64,000 nt of DNA from assembly GCF_014764445.1 (NCBI RefSeq), contig NZ_CP061721.1:2728001-2792000 (forward strand), given 5' to 3'. The notes under the pieces are model-generated. The model worked only from the letters and a program-made list of their open reading frames with translations. It was not told where the DNA came from and did no database searches. Source of the DNA: Pseudarthrobacter sp. BIM B-2242. GTDB taxonomy: Bacteria; Actinomycetota; Actinomycetes; Actinomycetales; Micrococcaceae. Both the position numbers and the translations under genes were made by a program. This document shows positions 37,301-47,068 of this stretch, piece after piece (within the stretch, counting starts at the first letter, position 1; every line of letters starts with the position of its first letter).

Positions 37301-38311
37301 CTAGCCGTGCGCCCGCTGGTTCAGCCCGTCGGCTAACTGGGTGAGCCGACCCAGCACAGCCGTGGCGGCCGCCGGAGTGAGGCCCGCCAATCCGCCTGCC
37401 GGAGTGACACGCACACTGCCCAATGACGACGCCGGCAAACCCATCTGGTGCCATGGGCGCCACACCGCGTCGACGGCGTCGGCCACTTTTGGCAGGGTGC
37501 CGACGCGGGGGTCCAGCGCACCGGCCCAGACTTTCTTGCCGGCCTCCACGGCGGCAGCCAGCTGCTCCCACTGCCGCGAGGTAAGCGCCTTTAACGGCAC
37601 TGCCACGCCGTCGGCGCCGGCCTGTACGATACGTTCGATCGGCGCTTCCACTTCAGGTACTGCCATAACAACCTCGACGGCGCCGGCCGCCCGGAGCGCC
37701 TCAATGACCAGCTGCCAGGCCTCGGTGACCTCCTGGCCGCCCACCGCCCGCAGCGTTCGGTATCCGCTCGCTGTCGGAATGGTTCCTGCCAGGACGGCGG
37801 CGATGTCGGGTTCATCGAGCTGGACCACAGGCCGGGCACCGGGAACTGCACTGGAGATCCGCGAAAGGTACGCGCCCACCCCGGCGGCCAGCGATTCGGC
37901 GATGTCCCGTCTGGCGCCGTAATCGATCAGCGAACGTTCGCCGTTGTGCAGGTGCAGGGCAGCGGCCAGGCTGAGCGGGCCCAGCAGCTGGACCTTCAGT
38001 TCAGGGGCGGGAGTGTCCTCGGTACCGGCGACGTCAGCCAGGACATTGATGTCTGTGGACAGCGCCGAAGCGGCCCGGCGGAAGTCCTTGCCCGGACGGT
38101 CCACCAGCCGCCAGCCATAGGGCTGCACATCCACGGCCAGTTCCACAAGTAGCGACGCGGTGCGTCCCACTGCGTCGGAGCCGACTCCGCGGTCCGGGAG
38201 CTCAGCCAGGAACGGCAGGTGCGGGCTGCCCAGTTCGCCCCGGATAATCCGCGCGGCCTCCACGGGGTCCTCTCCAGGCCAGGGCCCCAGTGCTGTGGCT
38301 GTTACTTCCAC
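37301..38311 (-). CDS. MetE C-terminal-like (cobalamin-independent methionine synthase family) protein
   Basis: A 336-residue single-domain TIM-barrel protein of the uroporphyrinogen-decarboxylase/MetE superfamily. VQLDEPDIAAVLAG resembles the MetE barrel, and GALDPRVGTLPKVADAVDAV resembles the barrel end, but the full MetE has two domains and about 750 residues, and the usual zinc ligands (His, Cys, Glu, Cys) are not evident here. Methyl transfer is therefore uncertain. GTG 38311 overlaps the end of chorismate mutase by ten bases, so the two are coupled. Confidence 0.75.
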   Translation of the reverse strand: MEVTATALGPWPGEDPVEAARIIRGELGSPHLPFLAELPDRGVGSDAVGRTASLLVELAVDVQPYGWRLVDRPGKDFRRAASALSTDINVLADVAGTEDTPAPELKVQLLGPLSLAAALHLHNGERSLIDYGARRDIAESLAAGVGAYLSRISSAVPGARPVVQLDEPDIAAVLAGTIPTASGYRTLRAVGGQEVTEAWQLVIEALRAAGAVEVVMAVPEVEAPIERIVQAGADGVAVPLKALTSRQWEQLAAAVEAGKKVWAGALDPRVGTLPKVADAVDAVWRPWHQMGLPASSLGSVRVTPAGGLAGLTPAAATAVLGRLTQLADGLNQRAHG

Positions 38312-38688
38312 TCTGCAGCGGCCTCGTGGTCCTCGGCGATGGCTTCGTGGTGGCGGATGACCTCACCGATGATGAAGTTCAGGAACTTCTCGGCGAAAGC
38401 GGGGTCGAGGTGGGCATCCTCAGCCAACCGCCGCAGCCGGGCGATCTGGGCGCTTTCGCGGCCCGGATCCCCGGCCGGCAGCCGGTGCGCAGCCTTGAGG
38501 AAGCCCACCTTCTGCGTCGCTTTGAACCGCTCAGCGAGGAGGTAGACCAGCGTGGCATCGATGTTGTCGATGCTGGACCGGATGGACAGCAGTTCCGCCA
38601 TCACCGAGTTGTCCACCTGGCCGGCGAGCGAACTCGCAGCGGCGTCGTAGGTTTCGGCGTCGGGAACATCATGGTTTTGCTGCGTCAT
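38302..38688 (-). CDS. Chorismate mutase, AroQ-type
   Basis: A 128-residue all-helical AroQ-fold chorismate mutase (chorismate to prephenate, towards Phe and Tyr). SIRSSIDNIDATLVYLLAERF is followed by KATQKVGFLKAAHRLPAGDPGRE, holding the active-site Arg/Lys residues, then FLNFIIGEVIRHHE. It is cytoplasmic with no signal peptide. GGAGC lies just before ATG 38688 and the gene is nine bases after the peptide-transporter ATPase, so it is expressed from that operon. Confidence 0.9.
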   Translation of the reverse strand: MTQQNHDVPDAETYDAAASSLAGQVDNSVMAELLSIRSSIDNIDATLVYLLAERFKATQKVGFLKAAHRLPAGDPGRESAQIARLRRLAEDAHLDPAFAEKFLNFIIGEVIRHHEAIAEDHEAAAEWK

Positions 38689-38697
38689 GCTCCAAGT

Positions 38698-40413
38698 CTA
38701 TGTGGCCAGCAGCGCCCGGTGCGCCGCCCGCCGCCGTGCCTGCTCGTCCGGATCCGGCACAGGCAGGGACGCGATCAGCCGCTTGGTGTAGTCGTGCTGC
38801 GGGGCCCCCATCACCTGGCTGCCGATCCCCTGTTCCACCAGTTTGCCCTTGTACAGTACGCCCACCCACTGCGAGAGGATGTCCACCACCGCGAGGTCGT
38901 GGCTGATGAACAGGGCCGCGAAGCCGAACTCAGCCTGGATCTCCTTGAACAGTTCCAGCACTTTGGCCTGGACTGACACGTCCAGGGCCGAGGTGGGTTC
39001 GTCAGCGATCAGCAGCCGCGGGTTCAGGATGAGTGCGCGCGCCAGGGACGCCCGCTGACGCTGCCCGCCCGAGAGTTCGTGCGGGTACCGGTCAGCGTAC
39101 GACGCCGGCAGCTGGACTGATTCGAGCAGCTCACCAACGCGTTTGCGCGCCTGCGCCGGACTGGGTTTGGTGTGGATGATCATGGGCTCTGCTACGCAGT
39201 CGCCGATAGTCAGCTGCGGATTGAAGGATGCCGCCGGGTCCTGGAACACAAAGCCGATGTCCTTCCGGAGCGGTTTGAACGTCCGCTCCTTGAGGTTCAG
39301 CATTTCGTAGCCGAGCACCTTCAGGCTGCCGCCCGTGGTCCGGTTCAGGCCCGCAATGGCCCGGCCGATGGTGGTTTTACCCGAGCCCGACTCCCCCACC
39401 AGCCCAAAGACCTCGCCTTGGGAGAGGGTGAAACTGACGCCGTCCACTGCTTTGAAAGCAGGGGTGCCCAGCCGGCCGGGGTATTCGATGGTCAGGTTGG
39501 TGGCTTCCACCAGCACCGGCGAGTCCTGGTGCGCACGTTCCGCCAGCCCCGCCGAGGCTGAATTATGGCCCAGGTGCGGCACGGCGGCCAGCAGTTTCCT
39601 GGTGTAGTCCTGCTTCGGCTCGGCAAACAGCACACGCGCCGGCGCCTCCTCCACGACGTCGCCCTGATACATCACCACCACGCGGTCAGCCAGGTCCGCC
39701 ACCACACCCATGTTGTGCGTAATCAGCACGATCGACGTGCCGTACTTGTCCCTCAGATCCCGCAGCAGTTCCAGGATCTCCGCCTGCACGGTGACGTCCA
39801 GGGCAGTGGTGGGTTCATCCGCCACAATAAGGCCGGGGTTCAGCGCCAGGGCTGCGGCGATGACCACGCGCTGCTTCTGGCCGCCGGAGAACTGGTGCGG
39901 GTAATAGTTGACCCGGTGCTCAGGGTCCGGGATGCCCACCTTACGCAGCGCCTCGATGGCCCGGGTTTTGGCTTCCTTGGCTGTGACCCGCTTGCCGGCC
40001 GCCCCGCCGGCATGGGCGCGGATGCCCTCGGCAATCTGCCAGCCCACCGTAAACACCGGGTTCAGGGCGGTGGAGGGTTCCTGGAACACCATGGCAACAT
40101 CGCGGCCGCGGATTTGCCTCAGCTTCGAGGCACTTACGCTGATCACGTTGCTCCCGTTGATCAGGACGGCGCCCTCGCTGGTTGCGGTCTCCGGCAGCAG
40201 CCCCAGGATGGTTTTCGCTGTCACCGTTTTGCCGGAACCGGATTCGCCCACGATGGCCAGGACTTCGCCGGAGCGGACGTCCAGGCTCACGTCCTTTACG
40301 GCGTAGACGTCTCCCCCGTCGGTGGCGAACGTGACTTTGAGGTGGTCAATGGCCAGGACCGGCTGGTCCGCAGGCCGTGCCTGGTCCGGTATGGAATCAA
40401 TATTAATGGTCAA
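38698..40413 (-). CDS. Peptide ABC transporter, fused double ATPase (DppD-DppF type)
   Basis: A 571-residue fusion of the two ATPases of an oligopeptide/dipeptide importer. Half 1 has GESGSGKTVTAK, FSGGQKQRVVIAAAL and LIVADEPTTALD; half 2 has GESGSGKTTIGRA, LSGGQRQRASLARAL and LLIADEPTSALD, so both sites look active. Each half ends in the OppD/F C-terminal extension. It starts with TTG at 40413 inside a TTGA overlap with the dppC stop, preceded by GAGGGGA. It powers import through the permeases encoded upstream. Confidence 0.94.
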   Translation of the reverse strand: MTINIDSIPDQARPADQPVLAIDHLKVTFATDGGDVYAVKDVSLDVRSGEVLAIVGESGSGKTVTAKTILGLLPETATSEGAVLINGSNVISVSASKLRQIRGRDVAMVFQEPSTALNPVFTVGWQIAEGIRAHAGGAAGKRVTAKEAKTRAIEALRKVGIPDPEHRVNYYPHQFSGGQKQRVVIAAALALNPGLIVADEPTTALDVTVQAEILELLRDLRDKYGTSIVLITHNMGVVADLADRVVVMYQGDVVEEAPARVLFAEPKQDYTRKLLAAVPHLGHNSASAGLAERAHQDSPVLVEATNLTIEYPGRLGTPAFKAVDGVSFTLSQGEVFGLVGESGSGKTTIGRAIAGLNRTTGGSLKVLGYEMLNLKERTFKPLRKDIGFVFQDPAASFNPQLTIGDCVAEPMIIHTKPSPAQARKRVGELLESVQLPASYADRYPHELSGGQRQRASLARALILNPRLLIADEPTSALDVSVQAKVLELFKEIQAEFGFAALFISHDLAVVDILSQWVGVLYKGKLVEQGIGSQVMGAPQHDYTKRLIASLPVPDPDEQARRRAAHRALLAT

Positions 40414-41432
40414 AATCCCCTCACATCCGCTGAGATGGCCGCCTGCCCGGCTACCGATGAATCCGGCCCGCCCGTGGTGCCTGCGGCTTTGCGCCCGCGC
40501 AAGCGCGGATCATTTAGGTCATTGATGCTTTCCCCGACGAGGGTGAGTCCGACCACCGTTAACACGATGGCCAGGCCGGGAAAGAGGCCCGTCCACCAGA
40601 TGCCGGAGGTGGTGTCGGCGAGCGCCTTGTTCAGGTCGAAACCCCACTCGGCGGCGGAGCTCGGCTCGATACCGAATCCGAGGAAGCCGAGCCCGGCCAG
40701 TGTCAGGATGGCTTCCGAGGCGTTGAGCGTAAAGATCAGCGGCAGGGTCCGCGTGGCATTTTTATAGATATGCCGGGTCATGATGCGGATGTTCGAGGCT
40801 CCCACCACTTTGGCGGACTCCACAAAGGGCTCGGCCTTCAGCCTGACGGTTTCGGCACGGATGACCCTGAAATACTGCGGAATGAACACCAGGGTGATGG
40901 CTGTGCCGGCCGCGAAGACGCCGCCGATGAGGCTGGACTGGCCGCCGCTGATCACGATGGCCATCACGATGGCCACAAGCAGGGACGGAAACGCGTACAC
41001 CGCGTCGGCGATGACCACCAGGATCCGGTCCAGCCAGCCGCCAATGTAGCCGCTCACCAGGCCAAGGATCACCCCGATGACGATGGACATCAGGACCGCC
41101 ACCACAATGACGAACAGGGCGGTCTGCGCACCCCAGACAACCCGGGAGAAGACGTCATACCCGCCCACGGTAGTGCCGAGGAGGTGCTTTCCGCCGGGGG
41201 CCTCCTGGGTGGGGAAGTTGCCGTCGGCATCTGAGAGCTGGGCGTAACCGTAGGGCGCCAGCAGGGGTGCGAAGCACGCTGTCAGGAGGAAGAGCGCGGT
41301 CAGGACGAGGCCTGCCACCAGCATGCCGCGCTGGAGTCCGACGCTTTTCTGGAAATGCGAAATCACCGGCAGCCGGCGGTAGAACGGTGCCCGGGGGTTC
41401 ACCACGGGCTCGTTTGCGGGAAGGACGCTCAT
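40410..41432 (-). CDS. Peptide ABC transporter permease (DppC type)
   Basis: A 340-residue inner-membrane permease with an OppC N-terminal segment, one N-terminal helix (about 36-56), then five more helices bearing the EAA-type loop (ESAKVVGASNIRIMTRHIYKN region) that docks the ATPase. The gene begins one base after the dppB stop, and overlaps the ATPase gene. The substrate is peptide-like by family; nickel or sugar are minor alternatives. Confidence 0.93.
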   Translation of the reverse strand: MSVLPANEPVVNPRAPFYRRLPVISHFQKSVGLQRGMLVAGLVLTALFLLTACFAPLLAPYGYAQLSDADGNFPTQEAPGGKHLLGTTVGGYDVFSRVVWGAQTALFVIVVAVLMSIVIGVILGLVSGYIGGWLDRILVVIADAVYAFPSLLVAIVMAIVISGGQSSLIGGVFAAGTAITLVFIPQYFRVIRAETVRLKAEPFVESAKVVGASNIRIMTRHIYKNATRTLPLIFTLNASEAILTLAGLGFLGFGIEPSSAAEWGFDLNKALADTTSGIWWTGLFPGLAIVLTVVGLTLVGESINDLNDPRLRGRKAAGTTGGPDSSVAGQAAISADVRGF

Positions 41433-41433
41433 G

Positions 41434-42525
41434 TCAGTACCTCACGCGGGGATCGATCAGCGCGGCCACAATGTCCACGATGAAGTTGGTGACGGCCACA
41501 ATGATGGCCAGCAGGACCACAATGCCCTGGACCGCCACAAAGTCGCGTGCCGTCAGGTAGTTGGCCAGCTGGAAGCCCAGGCCCTTCCATTCGAAGGTCT
41601 TCTCCGTGAGGACGGCACCGCCCAGCATCACTGCGATTTGCAGCCCCATGACCGTGATGATGGGAATCAGCGCCGGCTTGTAGGCGTGCTTGGTCACCAG
41701 CCGGAATTCGCTGACTCCGCGGGAGCGGCCGGCTTCCACATAGTCCTTGCCCAGGGTGCCGATCACGTTGGTGCGGACAAGCCGGAGGAAGATTCCCGCG
41801 GTCAGCAGACCGAGGGCGACGGCGGGAAGCACTGCATGTGCCATCACGTCGCCGAGTGCCGCCATGTTCCCGCTGCGCACGGCGTCCAGCCAGTAGATCC
41901 CGGTAGGAGCCTGGAGAGAGGTCAGGGCCAGTTCGCTGGACGTTTTGGCGCGCCCGGCCACCGGCAGCCACCCCAGCCAGACTGCGAAGGTCAGTTTGAG
42001 CAGCATTCCGGCGAAGAACACCGGGGTTGCGTAGCAGAGGATCGCGAAGACCCTGAGGATGGCGTCCGGAGCATGGTCGCGGCGCTGGGCGGCGATCATG
42101 CCCAGCGGAATACCCACCAGCAGCGCGATGATCAGGGCGTTGACGGAGAGCTCCAGGGTGGCGGACCCGTAGGTGGCCAGCATCTCGGAAACTGCCCGGT
42201 TGTCAGTCAGGGTCCGGCCGAAGTTGCCTGTTGCCAGCTGCCCGAGGTATTCGAAGTACTGCACCAGGATGGGCCGGTCGTAGCCGGCGTTGTGGATGCG
42301 TTCCTGCAGCTGTTCGGCGGGCAATCTGCCGCCCATGGCGGCCGTGATGGGATCGCCCGTGATCCGCATCAGGAAGAACACCATGGTGACGAGGATGAAT
42401 ATGGTGGGAAAGATCAGGAGGAACCGGACCAGGATGTACTGTCCCAGTCCGCCGCCTGAAGATTTTTTACTGGCCGGAAGGATTCCGTCTGCGTCGATGG
42501 GCGGCGCGTCAATCAAAGTTGTCAT
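41434..42525 (-). CDS. Peptide ABC transporter permease (DppB type)
   Basis: A 363-residue permease with six helices. The N-terminal YILVRFLLIFPTIFILVTMVFFLMR region (two segments of a hydrophobic helix) and MRITGDP are typical of DppB, as is the EAGRSRGVSEFRLVTKHAYK coupling loop. Coding starts at ATG 42525 after a 130-base gap from the binding-protein gene, in which a strong hairpin lies; that hairpin probably sets lower expression of this and the following genes. Confidence 0.93.
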   Translation of the reverse strand: MTTLIDAPPIDADGILPASKKSSGGGLGQYILVRFLLIFPTIFILVTMVFFLMRITGDPITAAMGGRLPAEQLQERIHNAGYDRPILVQYFEYLGQLATGNFGRTLTDNRAVSEMLATYGSATLELSVNALIIALLVGIPLGMIAAQRRDHAPDAILRVFAILCYATPVFFAGMLLKLTFAVWLGWLPVAGRAKTSSELALTSLQAPTGIYWLDAVRSGNMAALGDVMAHAVLPAVALGLLTAGIFLRLVRTNVIGTLGKDYVEAGRSRGVSEFRLVTKHAYKPALIPIITVMGLQIAVMLGGAVLTEKTFEWKGLGFQLANYLTARDFVAVQGIVVLLAIIVAVTNFIVDIVAALIDPRVRY

Positions 42526-42587
42526 TGGTACCTAAATTCGTGGTGGCCAAGGCCAGCGGCTCCCCCACAGCGCTGGCCTCTGACCAA

Positions 42588-42626
42588 CAGCGAGGCGGGA
42601 CACCGGTAGGGCGTCCCGCCTCGCTG
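42588..42626 (-). terminator. Intercistronic hairpin after the binding-protein gene
   Basis: A 14-bp perfect stem (42588-42601 with 42613-42626), 11-base loop, no T run. It sits between the substrate-binding protein gene and dppB, the place where ABC operons often carry an attenuating or mRNA-stabilising hairpin. Confidence 0.7.
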
Positions 42627-42655
42627 CCGTGATCAGAGCCGGATGAGCTGGGAAC

Positions 42656-44287
42656 CTACTTGGACATCACGCCAAGACGGGTCTTGAACGAGGCGTCCAG
42701 CGTCATTTCGACACCCTTCACGTCCGTTCCGGCAACCATGACCTGCGCGCCCTGGAGCAGCGGGATGGTGGAGAGGTCCTTGGCGATGGCCTCCTGGGCT
42801 TCGCCAATGAGCTTGCTGCGCTCGGCCTTGTCCGTGGTGACCAACTGCTTGTTGATGATCTCCGTGACGGCCGGGTTCTCGTAGTGGTTTCCGAGGAAGT
42901 TGTTCGGAATGAAAAACGGCGTCAGGTAGTTGTCCGCATCGGAGTAGTCCGGGAACCAGCCAAGCTGGTAGACGGGGTACGCGTCGGCACGGCGCTCCTT
43001 GGTGTACGTGGTCCATTCCGTTGACTTCAGGTCCACGGTGAAGAGGCCCGACTGCTCCAGCTGCTGCTTCACAAGCGCATACTCATCTGCCGCGGACGTG
43101 CCGTAACGGTCGGTGTACTGGAGTTTCAGGTCCACCACGGAGCTGACGCCGGCGTCTGCCAGCACCTTCTTGGCCTTTTCGAGGCTGGGCTTGCCGCTGC
43201 CGTCGCCGTAAAGGCTCTTCAGCGGCTCGGATGCCCCTTCAAAGCCCTGCGGAACGTAGGAGTACACCGGGGTGTAGGTGTTCTTGAAGACCTGGGAGGC
43301 GATCACGTCCCGGTCCACGAGGTGGGCCACAGCCTGGCGGACGGCCAGGGCCTTTGCCGGATCGGCTTCGGGGGTCTTGGCCCCGAACGGCATGGTGTCG
43401 AAGTTGAATACCATGTAGCGGAGTTCGCCGCCGGGGCCCTTGTGGACCTTGACCTTGGAGTCCTTCTCCAGGTCGGCGACATCGGTTGCTGTCAGGATGC
43501 GGCCGGCGACGTCGATGTTGCCCTGCTGGACGTCCAGCTTGAGGTTGTTCGGGTCGGCGTAGTGCTTGAGGTTCGCACCGTCATTGGAAGCCGCGCCCAA
43601 CAGGCCCTTGTACTCAGCATTAGGTTTGAAGCTGACAAGCTCGTTCTTTTTGTAGCTTTCAATTGTGTACTGGCCCGCGAACGGCTTGCCCTGGATGATG
43701 GCATCGTCATCCATGACCTTGTCTGCAGGGAACACCTGTTCATCCACGATGGGCCCGGGGTTGGACGCGAGGACGCCCGGGAACACCTGGTCGTTGGCCG
43801 CTTTGAGCGTGAAGACCACCGTTGTGGGGTCCTTGGCCTCAACGGTGCTCATATTCGATAGCAGGGAGGCCGGACCGTTGGGGTCATTGATTGCTACAAC
43901 GCGCTTGAAGGAAAAGACCACGTCCGAGGAGTCGAGCGTGTTCCCGTTGGCGAATTTGAGGCCGGACTTGAGCTTGACCGTGTACTCGGTGGGGCTGGTG
44001 AACGAGGCTGACTCTGCGATGTCGGGGGTGGCGTCCGCAGTGCCGGGCTTGTAGTTCAGCAGGAACGGGTAGATCTGGTTCATCACCATAAACGACCCGC
44101 CATCGTACGAGCCTGCAGGATCGAGCGTGACTACTTTGTCAGTCGTTCCGTACGTAATGGTGCCGCCACCGGCGTTCTCTGTTGAAGTTCCGCCGCCGCC
44201 GGAGGGGCCCGTGCAGGCTGTCAAAGCGAAGGCGGAAACGCCTGCGAGCGCGATTGCGCTGCGCCAGGCTGGAGTGCTCTTGGTCAT
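42656..44287 (-). CDS. Peptide ABC transporter substrate-binding lipoprotein
   Basis: A 543-residue SBP_bac_5 family protein. The signal peptide ends at lipobox LTAC (Cys near residue 25), followed by a Gly/Ser-rich linker. YKPGTADATPDIAESASFTS, LKSGLKFANGNTLDSSDVVFS and FNFDTMPFG regions are typical of DppA/OppA. It captures peptides outside the membrane and hands them to the permeases. It is the first gene of the operon dppA-B-C-DF-chorismate mutase-metE-like. An inverted repeat TTTGTG-N8-CACAAA (44409-44428) lies farther upstream in a possible control region. Confidence 0.94.
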   Translation of the reverse strand: MTKSTPAWRSAIALAGVSAFALTACTGPSGGGGTSTENAGGGTITYGTTDKVVTLDPAGSYDGGSFMVMNQIYPFLLNYKPGTADATPDIAESASFTSPTEYTVKLKSGLKFANGNTLDSSDVVFSFKRVVAINDPNGPASLLSNMSTVEAKDPTTVVFTLKAANDQVFPGVLASNPGPIVDEQVFPADKVMDDDAIIQGKPFAGQYTIESYKKNELVSFKPNAEYKGLLGAASNDGANLKHYADPNNLKLDVQQGNIDVAGRILTATDVADLEKDSKVKVHKGPGGELRYMVFNFDTMPFGAKTPEADPAKALAVRQAVAHLVDRDVIASQVFKNTYTPVYSYVPQGFEGASEPLKSLYGDGSGKPSLEKAKKVLADAGVSSVVDLKLQYTDRYGTSAADEYALVKQQLEQSGLFTVDLKSTEWTTYTKERRADAYPVYQLGWFPDYSDADNYLTPFFIPNNFLGNHYENPAVTEIINKQLVTTDKAERSKLIGEAQEAIAKDLSTIPLLQGAQVMVAGTDVKGVEMTLDASFKTRLGVMSK

Positions 44288-44433
44288 CTGTGAACTTTCT
44301 GTTCGATGAGTACGCGTCCGCCGCCCGCCTAGGGGTGTTTACTCGGGCGGGCAGCGCGCTGTCCTGATGCGTAGATTCAATCAGACGCCGGGCTCATCAA
44401 CCGGCCAATTTGTGAGTTGAGACACAAACTTTA

Positions 44434-44463
44434 CCTGCGGCGGCTCGACAGCCCCGCCACAGG
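44434..44463 (-). terminator. Possible terminator of mnmA
   Basis: CCTGCGGCGG (44434-44443) pairs with CCGCCACAGG (44454-44463) with one mismatch, 17 bases past the mnmA stop; AGTTTG follows on the transcribed strand. Confidence 0.4.
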
Positions 44464-44479
44464 CTCCCCTCAGGGCTCC

Positions 44480-45610
44480 CTAAAGTTCGGCGCGCTGCAG
44501 TGACCGCGCAGCATCGATGGTGGCCTGGCCGAGTACGCGGCTGCCCTGGTAGAGGACCACAGTCTGGCCGGGCGCGACACCGCGAAGCGGCTCGGTCAGC
44601 GTCACCAGAAGCTGGGCCGCATCCTCGCCGGGAACCGTCACCATGCGTGCGGTTGCCGGCACCGGGTCCCCGTGCGCCCGGACCTGGGCATGGCACTCAA
44701 ACTCCGCCCCGGTTTCGATCTCTGCGATGGGCAGGCCGGCCCAGGAGACCTTGATGCCGCGGATCTCGTCGATGGCCAGGAGCGTCTGGGGCCCTACGAC
44801 TACCTTGTTTTCCTTTGGCCGGATCTCCAGCACGAAGCGGGGCTTGCCGTCCGCTGCAGGGGTGCCGAGCTTCAGGCCGCGTCGCTGGCCGATGGTGAAG
44901 GCGTTGGCGCCCGGGTGTTCCCCCACCTTGGATCCGGTTTCGTCCACGATGTCGCCGGTGGTCATTTCGATCTTTTCGGCCAGCCACCCGGCGGTGTCGC
45001 CGTCGGGAATGAAGCAGATGTCATGGCTGTCCGGCTTGTTTGCCACCGAGAGCCCGCGGCGCTCTGCTTCCGCACGGACTTCGGCCTTGGAGGGGGTATC
45101 GGCCAGCGGGAACATGGAGTGCTTCAGCTGCTCGTGGGTCAGGACGCCCAGGACGTAGCTTTGGTCCTTGGCCCAGTCCGCTGCACGGTGGAGTTCGGGG
45201 TTGCCTTCGGCGTCGGTGATCACCTTCGCGTAGTGGCCGGTGCAGACGGCGTCGAAGCCCAGGGCAATGGCCTTCTCCAGCAGCGCAGCGAACTTGATCC
45301 GCTCATTGCAGCGCATGCACGGGTTGGGTGTGCGGCCGGCAGCGTATTCGTCGATGAAGTCCTGGACCACGTCTTCCTTGAACCGCTCCGAGAAGTCCCA
45401 GACATAGTAAGGGATACCCAGCACGTCACAGGCACGCCAGGCGTCGCGGGAGTCTTCGATGGTGCAGCAGCCCCGGCTGCCCGTCCGCAGCGTGCCTGGC
45501 ATCCGGGACAGCGCGAGGTGAACGCCCACGACGTCATGCCCGGCTTCAACGGCACGTGCTGCGGCTACGGCGGAGTCGACTCCGCCGCTCATGGCTGCTA
45601 AGACTCGCAT
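44480..45610 (-). CDS. mnmA: tRNA-specific 2-thiouridylase MnmA
   Basis: A 376-residue enzyme that thiolates U34 of tRNA-Lys, -Glu and -Gln using sulfur relayed from a cysteine desulfurase. The PP-loop [16 protein letters not shown] is at the N-terminus, with the catalytic cysteines in [12 protein letters not shown] and [14 protein letters not shown] 45610 gives the canonical [13 protein letters not shown] start; the frame is open to 45649. An 8-bp hairpin (45655-45674) lies in the leader. A cysteine desulfurase gene lies 1.4 kb away on the same strand, the likely sulfur donor. Confidence 0.95.
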   Translation of the reverse strand: MRVLAAMSGGVDSAVAAARAVEAGHDVVGVHLALSRMPGTLRTGSRGCCTIEDSRDAWRACDVLGIPYYVWDFSERFKEDVVQDFIDEYAAGRTPNPCMRCNERIKFAALLEKAIALGFDAVCTGHYAKVITDAEGNPELHRAADWAKDQSYVLGVLTHEQLKHSMFPLADTPSKAEVRAEAERRGLSVANKPDSHDICFIPDGDTAGWLAEKIEMTTGDIVDETGSKVGEHPGANAFTIGQRRGLKLGTPAADGKPRFVLEIRPKENKVVVGPQTLLAIDEIRGIKVSWAGLPIAEIETGAEFECHAQVRAHGDPVPATARMVTVPGEDAAQLLVTLTEPLRGVAPGQTVVLYQGSRVLGQATIDAARSLQRAEL

Positions 45611-45737
45611 ACTGGCTTTCTCTGGGGTTCGGGGGGCTGCGTGCATCAAGGGAGGGCTGCCGTTACCGGCAGCCGAATAAATATCACAATGCCTGCCGGT
45701 CTATTCTATCGGCACGCCCAATCCTTCCCAAAAGACC

Positions 45738-45766
45738 TTGACTGCACCTGCTTGCGCTTCTAAAGT
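45738..45766 (+). promoter_or_regulatory. Promoter of the ferredoxin-reductase-like gene
   Basis: TTGACT (45738-45743) and TAAAGT (45761-45766) with a 17-base spacer; the gene starts 45 bases beyond at 45812 after GGAGG (45802-45806). Confidence 0.6.
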
Positions 45767-45811
45767 CAGGCATAACCGTTTTAGAATTGGGCTCACCAGC
45801 GGGAGGCAGGG

Positions 45812-47068
45812 ATGGGTGTCCGGAGCATCATCATTGCGGGCGGCGGGCTGGCCGGTGCCACGGCAGCCAAAACCCTGCGGGCTGAAGGGTTCACCGGGCA
45901 GGTAACCGTTGTGGGCGCCGAAAGCCACCACCCCTACCTGCGCCCGCCGCTGTCCAAGGAGTACCTGCTGGGCAAGGCTGCAGAGGACGCCGTCCCGGTG
46001 GTGCCGGCCGGCTGGTACTCGGAAAACGACGTCGACCTCCGCCTGGGCGTGCGGGTCACTGCCGTTCAGGCGCGGGAGCGCAGGGTCCAGCTCGACGACG
46101 GAACATCCCTGGCCTACGAGTCACTGCTGCTCGCCACCGGCGCATCTCCCCGGCGGCTGCGCCTCCCGGGTACTGAGCTGGCGGGCGTTTCTACCTTTCG
46201 CACCCTGGATGACAGCAGGCGGCTCCGCGACCAGCTGTCACCGGGCGGAAAGAACGTGGTGATGATCGGTTCAGGCTGGATCGGCATGGAACTGGCGGCC
46301 GCCGCGGCCACGTACGGCAACCACGTCACCCTGCTGGGCCTGGAGGAGATTCCCCTGGCCGGTGCCATCGGCCCGGACCTCGGACGGTTCTTCCGCCGCC
46401 TTCACGAAGCCCAAGGGGTCAGCTTCCGGCTGCCCGCCTCAGCGCGGGAGATCACCGGGACGGACGGGACCGTCACAGGGGTTGTGACGGACTCCCGCGA
46501 ACTGCTCCCGGCGGACATTGTGATCATTGCCGTGGGTGTGGTTCCGGAAACCGGACTTGCCGACGCTGCCGGCCTGGCGCTGGACAACGGCATCCTTACA
46601 GACGCGTCGCTGCAAACCAGCGAACCCGGCATTTATGCCGCCGGCGACGTCGCCAACGCCCTGCATCCCTTCACCGGCCGGCACCACCGCAGCGAACACT
46701 GGTCCAACGCCCTGAACGGCGGCAAGGTGGCAGCGAAGGCGATGCTGGGCCAGCACGCCACGCTCAGCACAATTCCCTATTTCTATACAGACCAGTTCGA
46801 TATCAGCATGGAGTACTCCGGCTTCCCCGCACTGGCTGCAGGCGCCGAACCTGTGATCCGGGGGTCGCTGGAGGACAAGGAGTTCATCGCATTCTGGCAG
46901 CAGGATTCCCGGGTTGTGGCCGGGATGAGCGTCAACTGGCCGCGGAAGGCCCAGCCCGGCGCGCAGAAGACCATCAAGGCCCTCATCTCAGCCCGGACGC
47001 CGGTGACAGCTGAACGCCTTGCCGACGCTTCCGCCGGACTCGATCAGCTCCTGCCGGCGCCTGCCTGA
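45812..47068 (+). CDS. FAD/NAD(P)-binding ferredoxin-reductase-like oxidoreductase
   Basis: A 418-residue flavoprotein of the ferredoxin/rubredoxin reductase class. FAD-binding [18 protein letters not shown] is at the N-terminus, [12 protein letters not shown] closes the first fold, the NAD-binding [17 protein letters not shown] lies near 155, and [10 protein letters not shown] near 270 contacts FAD. A C-terminal reductase domain follows. These enzymes pass electrons from NAD(P)H to a ferredoxin serving a monooxygenase or dioxygenase; no such partner is next to it, so its partner is unknown. Its 3' end overlaps the convergent cysteine desulfurase by 25 bases. Confidence 0.92.
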   Translation: MGVRSIIIAGGGLAGATAAKTLRAEGFTGQVTVVGAESHHPYLRPPLSKEYLLGKAAEDAVPVVPAGWYSENDVDLRLGVRVTAVQARERRVQLDDGTSLAYESLLLATGASPRRLRLPGTELAGVSTFRTLDDSRRLRDQLSPGGKNVVMIGSGWIGMELAAAAATYGNHVTLLGLEEIPLAGAIGPDLGRFFRRLHEAQGVSFRLPASAREITGTDGTVTGVVTDSRELLPADIVIIAVGVVPETGLADAAGLALDNGILTDASLQTSEPGIYAAGDVANALHPFTGRHHRSEHWSNALNGGKVAAKAMLGQHATLSTIPYFYTDQFDISMEYSGFPALAAGAEPVIRGSLEDKEFIAFWQQDSRVVAGMSVNWPRKAQPGAQKTIKALISARTPVTAERLADASAGLDQLLPAPA

